64,000 nt of DNA from Sporosarcina sp. ACRSL (GCF_022346605.1 NZ_JAKRNT010000010.1:145158-209157); one strand, 5' to 3'; positions 38,161-46,577 are shown, counted from the first letter of the stretch. Notes: a model not told the origin generated them from the sequence alone. Numbers and translations: made by a program.

Positions 38161-38293
38161 GATCATAACTTAGCCAAACTCGCTCATAACTACTTCCAAC
38201 TCGAGCATAACTGAGCTAAACTCGCGCATATCATCATCGAACTCAAGCATAACCTAGCTTAACTCGCGCAAAACTCATCAAACTAGGGGCGTA
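38161..38293 (+). repeat. 21-bp-period intergenic array, copy 2
   Basis: Seven units start at 38161, 38182, 38203, 38224, 38245, 38266 and 38287, exactly 21 bases apart. Each has the form NNGCATAAC or GCGCATATC, then about seven variable bases, then AACTC. Same family as the array at 8441. It fills most of the gene-free stretch 38028-38303 between yheB and the VOC gene. Confidence 0.92.
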
Positions 38294-38294
38294 A

Positions 38295-38334
38295 CAAAAA
38301 TAAAAGCCGATTGCTAGAATTAGCAATCGGCTTA
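38295..38334 (-). terminator. Intrinsic terminator of the VOC gene
   Basis: A perfect 13-bp stem AAGCCGATTGCTA with its complement (38304-38316 with 38321-38333), followed on the minus strand by TTTTATTTTTG. The 21-bp array begins immediately beyond its T tract. Confidence 0.92.
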
Positions 38335-38339
38335 CGCTT

Positions 38340-38990
38340 TTAGGCTAACGAAAGTTTGCCTTCTTCATCCAACTGTATACGCGTGTCGTTCCAAGTGAGT
38401 TCGAGCGGGTAGGTTTCCGATATTTTTTTCGAAAAGTACCATCGGCGGCTTGGGGGGACAAGGACGAGGAACGTGTCCCCCCGGCCTAGGAAATTCAATT
38501 CATCCGGATTCACTTTGGTACCGTTCCGTAATGGAATTCCGAGATCTTGCAGCTCGTCTCCCACTTCTGCCACATGCGGTGTCGTGATGCTCATCTCGCT
38601 AATATTCAAAAACGATTCTTTTGATAAATCTCCGAAAAGATCACGTTTTCTACGGCCAATCAGTTCAACGATATTTCCGGCCGGATCTTCGAAATACATG
38701 GCATCAGCGTCAAAAAATTGGAAGTATACTTCATCCTGCCCTTCCTCGCGATTGAGTGTCACTCTCTCCTGTATCCAATATTTCATCATGGAAAATTGAT
38801 TGCCAGGAATGTTGATGGCGAAATGATAAAAAGCCGGTTGCTCACTATGTTTAAATGTGAGCAGCGATTCGCCGATCTTGACTGTAAACTGCTCATCCGT
38901 CGTTTCCGTCATATCGAGTTCCAACACATTTCCGTAGAAACGTCGTAATGCTTTTATGTTATCTGTATATAATGTTGCGGACTTGATCAT
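38340..38990 (-). CDS. VOC (glyoxalase/dioxygenase-fold) family protein
   Basis: A 216-residue protein with two beta-alpha-beta-beta-beta modules (about 1-115 and 125-185). The first contains YTDNIKALRRFYGNVL and the metal-site-like YFEDPAGNIVELIGR; the second is more divergent. VOC proteins include lyases, dioxygenases and antibiotic-binding proteins; the substrate is not deducible. It overlaps the upstream membrane-protein gene by 4 bp (ATGA). Confidence 0.8.
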   Translation of the reverse strand: MIKSATLYTDNIKALRRFYGNVLELDMTETTDEQFTVKIGESLLTFKHSEQPAFYHFAINIPGNQFSMMKYWIQERVTLNREEGQDEVYFQFFDADAMYFEDPAGNIVELIGRRKRDLFGDLSKESFLNISEMSITTPHVAEVGDELQDLGIPLRNGTKVNPDELNFLGRGDTFLVLVPPSRRWYFSKKISETYPLELTWNDTRIQLDEEGKLSLA

Positions 38991-39283
38991 CTCTCGTTCT
39001 CCCCTACCTCTGATTCTTTATTTAATCTGTTCAGACCTTTGTACATCACTAATAGTACTACATAAATAAGTAATGCCCCGAAAAGAAGATTCCATAGGTC
39101 GAAAAATAAATCTCCGAAATGGGTTGGTTGAAATAGTTCCGATGCTAACGTAATTGAAGACTCTCCAGTATACTCCAACCATGCGAGTGGCCACCCAAAT
39201 CCATATTCAGTTCCCGGAAGGATAAAGGCGGAAGCCACTGCTAGTACGACACTTAGTGCAAACATCTTTTTATATTTCAACAA
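38987..39283 (-). CDS. Small membrane protein of unknown function
   Basis: 98 residues with an N-terminal signal-anchor-like helix (about 7-24), a central stretch with aromatic residues (EYGFGWPLAWLEY) and a second helix at about 65-85, then a charged tail. It is translationally coupled to the VOC gene (ATGA overlap). No family recognised. The ATG follows AAGGAGGGGAAG. Confidence 0.68.
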   Translation of the reverse strand: MLKYKKMFALSVVLAVASAFILPGTEYGFGWPLAWLEYTGESSITLASELFQPTHFGDLFFDLWNLLFGALLIYVVLLVMYKGLNRLNKESEVGENER

Positions 39284-39388
39284 ACCGACTTCCCCTCCTT
39301 AAATTGTTCGGGACAATTTCAAGAATACTTGTTAAACTACTCTATAACAATCTTACCATATATTATGAAAGAAAATGGAGTGATTCTG

Positions 39389-40408
39389 ATGATCCGCTAT
39401 CCGGAACCATTGCGACAAGGAGGTACAATCGGTGTGACCGCCCCGTCTTCAGGTGTTGATGAAAGTCTTCACCAATTAGTTCATCGGGCAAAACACCAGT
39501 TTGAAAAAAGAGGGTATCCTGTAAATGTCGGTAACACCGTCTGGACGCAAAACAAGGCCGCTTCAGCGGCGAAAGAAATTCGTGCTGCAGAGCTCATGGA
39601 AATGTTCAAGAATTCAGAAATTAACGCAATCATTCCTCCATGGGGCGGCGAAATCCTCATGGAGATCTTGCACCTCATTGATTGGGATGAAATAAAGCCA
39701 AAATGGATTTTAGGCTATTCGGATCTGAGCACGTTCCTCTTTGCATTGACAGTTAAAACTGGAATTGCCACAGCGCACGGACCAAATCTCGTTGAATTGC
39801 GGAGTGATGAATGGGAGCCTGTTGCCAGTCAGTTCATGAATGTATTGCAAGCTCCTGCAGGCTCAAGCATTGAACAGCTTTCATCTAAAAAGTTCCAATC
39901 CAAGTGGCAGCATGATGCACCGGATGACCCGTATGTATATAAACTGGATTCACCAACTGAATGGAAGGTGCTTGGCGAAGATACGATCGAATTGGAAGGT
40001 CGTTTCTTAGGCGGTTGCATCGATACAATCCGCCACCTCGTCGGGACTCCTTATGGCGATATCGCATCTTTCCAGAATAACTTCCTGAACGATGAGCCGA
40101 TTTTATGGTATTTCGAGAACTGTGAAATGAACGCTACCGATTTTCATCGGACAATGCTCCAATTTGTCTATGCGGGTTGGTTCGAGAATGCGGCGGGCAT
40201 CATTTTCGGTCGCTCCCCTGCTGGGCAGGAAGTGAAAGGATTCACTGTCTTGGATTCAATGGAAAGAATCAAAGACTTAACTGGATTGCCGATTATTTAC
40301 GATGCCGATCTAGGCCATGTCCCTCCTCAAATTACTTTTGTGAATGGGGCGAGCGGAAAAGTATTTGTCGAAAACGGGAAAGGACACGTAACAACTTCAC
40401 TTCGCTAA
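39389..40408 (+). CDS. S66-family LD-carboxypeptidase/MccF-like serine peptidase
   Basis: A 339-residue protein of the S66 family, which contains murein LD-carboxypeptidases and microcin C immunity peptidases. The nucleophile Ser is in GYSDLS (residue about 111), with family motifs IGVTAPSSG at the N-terminus, RFLGGCIDTI and the C-terminal LGHVPPQ with the catalytic His. No signal peptide, so it is cytoplasmic. The ATG at 39389 lies eight bases after GGAG; upstream in-frame ATGs have no site. Confidence 0.85.
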   Translation: MIRYPEPLRQGGTIGVTAPSSGVDESLHQLVHRAKHQFEKRGYPVNVGNTVWTQNKAASAAKEIRAAELMEMFKNSEINAIIPPWGGEILMEILHLIDWDEIKPKWILGYSDLSTFLFALTVKTGIATAHGPNLVELRSDEWEPVASQFMNVLQAPAGSSIEQLSSKKFQSKWQHDAPDDPYVYKLDSPTEWKVLGEDTIELEGRFLGGCIDTIRHLVGTPYGDIASFQNNFLNDEPILWYFENCEMNATDFHRTMLQFVYAGWFENAAGIIFGRSPAGQEVKGFTVLDSMERIKDLTGLPIIYDADLGHVPPQITFVNGASGKVFVENGKGHVTTSLR

Positions 40409-40482
40409 AGACAACTCTGGCTGACTTTTCTGTCAGTTGACGATAGAATGGGAGAAAGAACTTTTTAAGGGGGAGTATGACA

Positions 40483-41505
40483 TTGCCAATAGAATTTCGC
40501 AAACACGATGAATTTTTCACATTTCATGATCCTATGCAAGACGGGAAATTGATTGATCGGAAGACTGAAATAAGATTCGATCCGTTGACCAGGGAAACGT
40601 CCCGGATCATTTTCGATCCGGGTGCACCTTTCGTTCCGAAGGATTATTCGGAGCTTGCCAAGGCAACGGAAGGGAGTAAATGTCCTTTTTGCGCTGAAAA
40701 TATATCAAAAATCACACCGCGGTTCCCCGATGAACTCGTGGAAGGTGGACGGTTCGTCGGCAAGGAAGCGGTCGTTTTCCCGAATTTGTTCCCTTATAGT
40801 AAGCATAATGCCGTCGTTCGCATGTCAGAGAAGCATTATGTGAAGCTTGAAGAATTTACGGAAACGCTAATCTCAGATGCATTTAAAGCTGCACATCAGT
40901 ATAGTAAGAATGTGTTAGAGTTCGACCCGAAAACTGAATATATTTCGATCAATTGGAACTACTTGCCTCCATCTGGGGGGAGCATCCTTCATCCACATAT
41001 TCATGTATTGGCTTCTGAACAACCGACGAATTACCAAGCGACGATCACATCGAATAGTCATGATTTCCATGAAAAAGAAGGACACAATTACTTTACTTCA
41101 CTTGTCGCTGAAGAAAGCACGCTTCGTGAACGTTGGATCGGAAAAAAAGGCTCCATTAACTGGATACATGCCTTTGCACCAAAAGGTCATTGTGACTTTA
41201 TCGGTGTTTTTGAAGCTTCTTCTTTCCCTGAACTGGCGAGTAGCGGCTATGATGACCTTGCAAACAGTCTCCTCCGCTTCTTCCGTTATTTCAAGGAAAT
41301 TGGAATCGAAAGCTTCAATGCATCGTTGTTCATCCCAGTGAAAAAGCATTCTGCAGAGCAGGTTCATTTCCGGTTGATTCCCCGCATGACGATCGGGATG
41401 CTCGACACCAGTGATATGAACGTTTTCAATTATTTGCATGGCGAGCCTCTATCGTTGAAAGTACCTGAGGAAGTCGCAAAGGAAGCGGCAAAATTCTTTT
41501 CTTGA
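40483..41505 (+). CDS. GalT-like (HIT superfamily) nucleotidyltransferase-fold protein, DUF4931-like
   Basis: About 340 residues. A CPFC zinc pair at about 67-70 and the active-site-like motif HPHIH (about residue 170) resemble galactose-1-phosphate uridylyltransferase, but the Leloir genes are absent nearby and the overall sequence is that of an uncharacterised GalT-like family. The TTG at 40483 has AAGGGGGAG eight bases upstream; the ATG at 40477 is too close to it. Its end overlaps or abuts the next gene, so the two are probably one operon. Confidence 0.8.
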   Translation: MPIEFRKHDEFFTFHDPMQDGKLIDRKTEIRFDPLTRETSRIIFDPGAPFVPKDYSELAKATEGSKCPFCAENISKITPRFPDELVEGGRFVGKEAVVFPNLFPYSKHNAVVRMSEKHYVKLEEFTETLISDAFKAAHQYSKNVLEFDPKTEYISINWNYLPPSGGSILHPHIHVLASEQPTNYQATITSNSHDFHEKEGHNYFTSLVAEESTLRERWIGKKGSINWIHAFAPKGHCDFIGVFEASSFPELASSGYDDLANSLLRFFRYFKEIGIESFNASLFIPVKKHSAEQVHFRLIPRMTIGMLDTSDMNVFNYLHGEPLSLKVPEEVAKEAAKFFS

Positions 41506-41522
41506 AAGGATGCAGCTTAGTT

Positions 41523-42302
41523 TTGAATAAGACAGTCGTTGACAAAGTCGGACGCAAAGTTACATTTTCATACCCACCGAAACGAATTGTCTCTTTGTGC
41601 CCCGGCATTACAGATACATTGCTGGCGCTTGACCTGGACAATGAAATTGTCGGCAGAACCCGCTTTTGCATCCATCCGAAAGATAAGGTCAACAATATAG
41701 TAACGGTCGCAGGCACAAAAGATATTAAGATGGAATCAATCCAACATGTACAACCCGACCTCATCATCGCGGAAAAAGAAGAAAACACGAAAGAAATCGT
41801 GGAAGAGCTGGAGAAACACTTCCCCGTCTACGTCGCCGAAGTCCAATCGGTCGATGATGCATTCCGGATGATAGAGGATATGGGAAACTTGACAGATCGA
41901 AGCGAAGCAGCCGGAATCTTACTGAACTCGATCCGACAACAATTCGAGGGATTGCCGACATACCCTGGGAAGCGTATCGGCTATGTCATTTGGAGAAAAC
42001 CGTATATGGTTGTTGGAAAAAATACTTATATTAATTCACTGTTAGAAAAAATGGGGTTCATCAATCCATTCATTGAAACTGACAGCAGGTATCCAGTCGT
42101 TACAGCTAACGAATTTCGCAAAGCAAAATTAGATTACGTATTATTGGCATCGGAGCCCTTCCCGTTTAAAGAAAAACATTTCAATGAATTTCTGGGCATG
42201 ATGCCTAACGCCCAACCAATCCTAGTTGACGGCGAAATGTTCTGGTATGGACCGAGGATGCTGGAGGCGGCGGATTATTTTCAACAGCATCTAGATTTAT
42301 AA
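41523..42302 (+). CDS. Cytoplasmic helical-backbone metal-receptor-like protein (cobalamin/Fe-binding fold)
   Basis: About 259 residues with the fold of class III periplasmic binding proteins (RIVSLCPGITDTLLALDL, HVQPDLIIAEKEEN, GKNTYINSLLEKMGF, ILVDGEMFWYGPRM). It has no signal peptide or lipobox, unlike transport-linked receptors, so it should stay in the cytoplasm. The ligand is unknown; vitamin B12 or metal complexes are bound by relatives. Start uncertain: TTG at 41523 (AAAGGA 12 bases upstream) or TTG at 41502 overlapping the previous stop. Confidence 0.78.
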   Translation: MNKTVVDKVGRKVTFSYPPKRIVSLCPGITDTLLALDLDNEIVGRTRFCIHPKDKVNNIVTVAGTKDIKMESIQHVQPDLIIAEKEENTKEIVEELEKHFPVYVAEVQSVDDAFRMIEDMGNLTDRSEAAGILLNSIRQQFEGLPTYPGKRIGYVIWRKPYMVVGKNTYINSLLEKMGFINPFIETDSRYPVVTANEFRKAKLDYVLLASEPFPFKEKHFNEFLGMMPNAQPILVDGEMFWYGPRMLEAADYFQQHLDL

Positions 42303-42321
42303 CAATTCAATTCAACAATTA

Positions 42322-42358
42322 TGAAAAAGCCATCATCGACTTTGATGTTGGCTTTTGA
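42322..42358. terminator. Bidirectional terminator
   Basis: AAAAAGCCATCATC / GATGTTGGCTTTT, one G-U pair, loop about six bases, with T tails in both directions between convergent genes. Confidence 0.85.
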
Positions 42359-42364
42359 AATTTG

Positions 42365-43684
42365 TTACAACTCGGAGAGGTCTTTCTGCACTTTTAGACG
42401 ATATTCTTTACTACCAAGTAATTTAGATTTGAACGAATTCAAATTGTTTCGGAGGAGTATTCCCTGCCATAAACTTAGGTCATCTGTTAAGATTACCATT
42501 TCAATCTTATTGCCATTATGATCTTCTGCGTACATTGCGTCGTTTAGTACGAATGCAGTCGATCCACCTTTTGCACCAAGATGAACAAAACGCTTATGGT
42601 TGCCTTCGTATAGTTGCATTGGCCACTCAAGTAAATCCCTTGCTGTTTCAGCAGCTTTCATTGGAAGTTGATCTTTCGTAATTACCTCTAATAACTTTCC
42701 ATAGTCATTGGCTGATGCACCAATTAGACGATCCGACCATACTCTTTGTACCTTTAAAGGCAATTCATACGTATAGTCTCCACTTTTGATCGTCCCTTCT
42801 TTCATTTGCTTACTTAATTTCACTGCTATCTCTCGATATTCATCAATCGGCATTGATTCGATCTCACTAATTATTTCGTTGTTGTTCATTGATTCACTTG
42901 ATTCACTTTTTAAGTACTCTGGAATTAAGAGCGCACTTACTATCGGATAGACTTCCTCATGCTCGGTAAGTCCAAGAGATTTTGCCCGCTCATTGATTGA
43001 AGCTGCGCCTAGCAAATCAATTAGATAATCTGTATTGACGTTAGAACTGTAGGTCACCATTCCTTTTGCAACATCATGCAGCGTTACTTTATTTTCTACA
43101 ACTTTCCCTTCGCTTTCCATCGCCTTCAGCCACTCTACATGTGCATTGCCATCTGTATCTTTTACATAATACCGGGATAACTCATCCAATGATACTGTGC
43201 TATCTTTATCCAACAAGCCTGCATCAATTTGCATCGCATATTCAACAGCGATCAACATCTTTACTGTACTCGCCAATGGTCGAACAACATCCGATTGATA
43301 AGCAATTAATTCAACACCATTTTCCGCCAAGTAGAAAGATGTTGTTTGCGGATTTTCTTTCAAATGGTTAAGAACATAATCAGGATTGTCTCGAAAGACA
43401 GAGTAGCCTGCAATTCCTACGACAAGAATAATTGCCCCATAAGTTATTAATCTCTTCTTTGTATATGTTTTTTTATTGAATAGAATCAATGCAATAAAAC
43501 CGACAACTAATGCAAGTAAATAATTCACACTAAAGAATAGGACTGCGATAATAATCGCTAGTGCAATTACTTCTGTCACAATAACTTTTCTAATTTCCTC
43601 TTTCGTCCTATTCTCTTTTATAAGCAAAGGCAAAGGTGTAAGAATAATAATTGTTAACATCCCAATCCACGCCAACATGTTCAT
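42365..43684 (-). CDS. Membrane-anchored serine beta-lactamase/penicillin-recognising protein
   Basis: A 439-residue protein. The first 95 residues hold three or four membrane helices; the rest is an extracytoplasmic class A beta-lactamase-like domain with STVK (S139-K142), SSN (213-215) as the SxN motif, and KGG late in the chain (GAKGGSTAFV). Whether it hydrolyses beta-lactams, senses them or is a peptidase cannot be told. It follows a XRE regulator and a small membrane gene on the same strand, which suggests regulated expression. The ATG follows AAAGGAAGTG. Confidence 0.82.
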   Translation of the reverse strand: MNMLAWIGMLTIIILTPLPLLIKENRTKEEIRKVIVTEVIALAIIIAVLFFSVNYLLALVVGFIALILFNKKTYTKKRLITYGAIILVVGIAGYSVFRDNPDYVLNHLKENPQTTSFYLAENGVELIAYQSDVVRPLASTVKMLIAVEYAMQIDAGLLDKDSTVSLDELSRYYVKDTDGNAHVEWLKAMESEGKVVENKVTLHDVAKGMVTYSSNVNTDYLIDLLGAASINERAKSLGLTEHEEVYPIVSALLIPEYLKSESSESMNNNEIISEIESMPIDEYREIAVKLSKQMKEGTIKSGDYTYELPLKVQRVWSDRLIGASANDYGKLLEVITKDQLPMKAAETARDLLEWPMQLYEGNHKRFVHLGAKGGSTAFVLNDAMYAEDHNGNKIEMVILTDDLSLWQGILLRNNLNSFKSKLLGSKEYRLKVQKDLSEL

Positions 43685-43711
43685 ACAGTCACTTCCTTTC
43701 TTATAGGAAAC

Positions 43712-44014
43712 TTAATATATCCTCTTTAACACCGATATGATGATTCCATGAAGAATCATTAAACCTGAAATTAAAAACCAAATAACTAATTTGTATGTGT
43801 CGTAATCTAGGGGACGAATGAAATGATCATACAATTCGATTAAAAACCATCCAAATGGAATTAAAGGAAATACAATTCCATAGGCTTTATTTGAAATGCT
43901 CTTTCCACGCTCATCCTTATTCTCTTCACCCATTTCGAATTTAAGTGAAATAAAGACGGCGATAAAGAAAATGAGGACATAAACAATACGTAGAACGGAT
44001 TGAAAAACATCCAT
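43712..44014 (-). CDS. Small membrane protein of the second XRE module
   Basis: 100 residues with helices at about 8-24, 45-62 and 76-95 and a central charged motif EENKDERGKSISNKAYG. The DERG...KA pattern is reminiscent of the DERY...AR motif of the first XRE module. The start lies three bases after the XRE stop; its ribosome site AGGAGGAG is formed by the EEE codons ending the XRE gene. Function unknown. Confidence 0.75.
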   Translation of the reverse strand: MDVFQSVLRIVYVLIFFIAVFISLKFEMGEENKDERGKSISNKAYGIVFPLIPFGWFLIELYDHFIRPLDYDTYKLVIWFLISGLMILHGIIISVLKRIY

Positions 44015-44016
44015 TT

Positions 44017-44244
44017 TTACTCCTCCTCTACTTCATATTGAAAAACTTCGTGTAAATCTACACCAAACATTAGTGATATATCAAAGGCTAACTTTAATGA
44101 TGGATTATACCTGTTCTTTTCAAGTGAAATAATCGTTTGTCTGCTCACGCCCAGCTTGTCAGCAACCTCTTTTTGTGACAAGCCTCTTTCAGCTCTTAAT
44201 ACAACAATTCTATTACGAATCTTTCTTTCATTATTTAACGACAT
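44017..44244 (-). CDS. XRE-family regulator (second module)
   Basis: A 75-residue helix-turn-helix protein (LSQKEVADKLGVSRQTIISLEKNRYNPSL) closely similar in its core to the regulator at 32133 and also ending VEEE. ATG at 44244 after AAGAGGTGAG. It is presumed to control its own operon through the 18-bp inverted repeat at 44271-44328. Confidence 0.92.
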   Translation of the reverse strand: MSLNNERKIRNRIVVLRAERGLSQKEVADKLGVSRQTIISLEKNRYNPSLKLAFDISLMFGVDLHEVFQYEVEEE

Positions 44245-44270
44245 CTAAGCTCACCTCTTATAAGATAAGA

Positions 44271-44328
44271 GTAATATATTTCATACTCGAAGTAAAGTAT
44301 TTTTTACATATAGTATGAAATATTTTAC
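44271..44328. promoter_or_regulatory. Operator of the second XRE module: 18-bp inverted repeat
   Basis: Arms GTAATATATTTCATACTC (44271-44288) and TAGTATGAAATATTTTAC (44311-44328) are complementary except for two positions, separated by 22 bp that contain GTAAAGTATTTTTTAC. The site is 26 bp upstream of the regulator's start. Confidence 0.75.
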
Positions 44329-44375
44329 TCGGATTTCCGGATATCGTCCGCTTGACTTGTAATTCTTAGATGCAA

Positions 44376-44416
44376 CAAAAAAAACACGGGATCATCGTAA
44401 TGATGGTCTCGTGTTT
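44376..44416 (-). terminator. Intrinsic terminator of the ferritin-like gene
   Basis: AAACACG and CATCAT arms pair with GATGATC and CGTGTTT across a small loop, followed by TTTTTTTTG on the minus strand. Confidence 0.88.
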
Positions 44417-44420
44417 GCAT

Positions 44421-44813
44421 TCATCTCAAGGAATTATATATCATCGACATCCGGATGGCATGCTCCATTTCATCATGCATGGCGATGAACAAAGGATTAT
44501 AAGCTTGCTGAAAAGGAATCGTCAACAGCATTTCCTTATATGTCTCTACTCCATCCAATTCACCGACAAGGGCCTGTTTGACGCCTTGCTTTAAGTTATA
44601 GCACGGAATGGGTTTCTTCGGATTTTGTACAAACGTCCCGGTCATCATATAATAGAGTTGTTGAAACATTTCATAATGGCTTTTTTCATCCTCAAATGCA
44701 TGCTGGATGAAGTCCCGCCAAAGTGGGTCTTCCGCTATCTCATACATCGACCTGTAAAAGTAATAGTCCCTGTACTCACCCTCAATGGCTTGCTTCAATT
44801 TATCGATAAACAC
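44421..44813 (-). CDS. Ferritin-like (rubrerythrin/DUF-type) helical protein
   Basis: About 130 residues with paired helix motifs EGEYRDYYFYRSM, EDEKSHYEMF, VGELDGVETY and DEMEHAIRM, i.e. repeated E and ExxH ligands of a ferritin-like diiron bundle. Function not established; relatives bind iron or are manganese/catalase-like. The start is taken as GTG at 44813, five bases after AAAGGGTG; the frame extends six codons further to an ATG without a site. Confidence 0.8.
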   Translation of the reverse strand: MFIDKLKQAIEGEYRDYYFYRSMYEIAEDPLWRDFIQHAFEDEKSHYEMFQQLYYMMTGTFVQNPKKPIPCYNLKQGVKQALVGELDGVETYKEMLLTIPFQQAYNPLFIAMHDEMEHAIRMSMIYNSLR

Positions 44814-44882
44814 GTAAGCACCCTTTCGCATCTTTTGTACACTTTATGCGGATGGACGCTTGTCTATGAAAGGAGCGATTCG

Positions 44883-45086
44883 ATGCTTCAGCATTTCAGC
44901 TACAAACCGATTTACGCCGGCGGCAGCTTGCCCGGTTGGACGTTTTCATTTTTTTATAAACAAGAACGGTTCACAGGAGACTATCAACCGGACGGCACGA
45001 TCATCTGGACAGGCGAAACACCTCCGGAAGAAGAAAACGTCAAAAAAATGATCCACGAACTGATGACGTTCCACGTATATGAATGA
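44883..45086 (+). CDS. yheE: YheE-like protein (DUF5342)
   Basis: 67 residues, similar throughout to B. subtilis YheE (MLQHFSYKPIYAG, LPGWTFSFFYK, GEAPPEEE-like turn, MIHELMTFHVYE). Function unknown. The ATG at 44883 follows AAAGGAG by six bases; the much longer open frame upstream is not coding. Confidence 0.88.
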   Translation: MLQHFSYKPIYAGGSLPGWTFSFFYKQERFTGDYQPDGTIIWTGETPPEEENVKKMIHELMTFHVYE

Positions 45087-45133
45087 TGGAACGATTCCTG
45101 TCCATACTATCCCTTAATAAGGAGGCGATGGAA

Positions 45134-45286
45134 ATGGATAAGGAAAAGACCCCCGAACAATTGGAAAAAGAAAAAGAACAGCTAAAAATACAAGATCAGA
45201 AAACCGAAAACGTCTTTGAGGATAAAAGCCGGGTACCCAACGAGCAAAACGCTTGGAGAGAAACCCAGTATCAAAGAGGAGAATAA
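45134..45286 (+). CDS. Small hydrophilic protein of unknown function
   Basis: 50 highly charged residues (DKEKTPEQLEKEKEQLK, then PNEQNAWRETQYQRGE). ATG at 45134 lies eight bases after AAGGAGG; an ATG six bases earlier is too close. It lies 48 bp after yheE and ends at a strong terminator, so the two probably share a transcript. Composition resembles small spore or stress proteins, but no family was recognised. Confidence 0.68.
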   Translation: MDKEKTPEQLEKEKEQLKIQDQKTENVFEDKSRVPNEQNAWRETQYQRGE

Positions 45287-45320
45287 AAAGAGCGGAGGGG
45301 TGCGCCCTCCGCTTTTGTAT
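45286..45320. terminator. Bidirectional terminator
   Basis: AGCGGAGGG / CCCTCCGCT with T-rich tails on both strands, separating the 50-aa gene from the convergent MFS gene. Confidence 0.92.
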
Positions 45321-46577
45321 TTATTCTCCTGCCAACTTCCTTCTTCCAAAAATAAAATAATAATAGACCGACGATATAATGTATAACCCAGCAGTAATTG
45401 TGAAGGCATATGCATACCCCCAGTAGGAGCCATTTGTGACGACAAGCCCTGTCGCAATCGGCCCCATTGTGGCCCAACCTAAGCTGAACACCATCTGATT
45501 CATAGAGTTGGCAAGTCCTTTATACTTATCCGATACAACTTCCATCGCGACAGCACTTTGAATCGGGTTGCCCGCGTTCATGAGCGCTTGCCGCAAGAGG
45601 AAGCCGAGCGACGCCAACAATAACGACGTTGTGTATGCTGTCAATAGAAGGAATGGAATCGACAATGCTTGGAATAAAATAATTGCCTTTACCTTGCCAA
45701 CTTTCCTCGACAATGCAGGGCCGATCATAGCCGCCACTGCAGTCATTGCAGAGCCTAACGATAATACAAGTCCGATATAGGAATTGGAAGCATCAAAACG
45801 GTTCGCGAAATACAAATTTAAATACGGAATGACCAAGCCTGATCCGAAACCAATCAGAAGGCTCGCAAATGAAAAATGGAAAATGACAATCAAATTCCGC
45901 TTTAAACTATGATCCACAGTTAAAGTTTCTTCAGTATGCTTCTTTTTCTCCTTCAAGGACTCGGAAGGTCTCTCTTGTAATTGGAATAAAGGAATCAAGC
46001 CAATTGTGAATATGGTCGCGCCTGTTAGAAGTGCATACCGGATCGCTTCGGCTGTGCCGATTTTGAAAACAGCTTCCAATACATCCGCAATAATTCCTCC
46101 AGATAAACTGCCAATGACATTCGCAATCGTAATGATTGCAAAGTTAAGACTGAAAAGCTTCACTCTTTCAGAGGGGGATGAGTTCTCCGCAAGAAACGGA
46201 ATGCCTGACACTTGAACGAACGCCATAAATAACCCCGTTAAAAACGCCGCTGCAATCATCGGAGTTTCCGAAACGGCGATGCCCCGATAGAACAACGTCG
46301 TTACCGCGAGTACCGCACCGCCGACAATCATCCATTTTCGTCCAAATTTATCACTTAACAAGCCTGCAGGTACAAGCATGATCGCAGAAGCCATTGCAGT
46401 CATGGAGATCACTTTACCATTTACCGTTTCCGGCATCCCTAACTCACGTATATATAAATTGTACATGACCATGAAAACACCCATCCCGATTTGGATGAGC
46501 GCATTCCCGATAATAAAGAGCCTCACGTTCCGATTAAAAGAGGAAAATTTACGTATCCATTCACTAAACCGTTTCAT
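45321..46577 (-). CDS. MFS transporter
   Basis: A 418-residue permease with 12 predicted helices and the MFS motif A form GLLSDKFGRKWMI (about residues 74-86). A charged central loop (ERPSESLKEKKKHTEE) separates the two halves. Drug/proton antiport or metabolite export is likely; no substrate is deducible. It is located downstream of the bmrCD exporter genes but separated from them by a terminator and a 21-bp repeat array. Confidence 0.85.
   Translation of the reverse strand: MKRFSEWIRKFSSFNRNVRLFIIGNALIQIGMGVFMVMYNLYIRELGMPETVNGKVISMTAMASAIMLVPAGLLSDKFGRKWMIVGGAVLAVTTLFYRGIAVSETPMIAAAFLTGLFMAFVQVSGIPFLAENSSPSERVKLFSLNFAIITIANVIGSLSGGIIADVLEAVFKIGTAEAIRYALLTGATIFTIGLIPLFQLQERPSESLKEKKKHTEETLTVDHSLKRNLIVIFHFSFASLLIGFGSGLVIPYLNLYFANRFDASNSYIGLVLSLGSAMTAVAAMIGPALSRKVGKVKAIILFQALSIPFLLLTAYTTSLLLASLGFLLRQALMNAGNPIQSAVAMEVVSDKYKGLANSMNQMVFSLGWATMGPIATGLVVTNGSYWGYAYAFTITAGLYIISSVYYYFIFGRRKLAGE

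Noticed and set aside
44625..44882. N-terminal extension of the yheE frame
   Set aside because: Antisense to the ferritin-like gene; yheE starts at 44883 with its own ribosome site and normal length.
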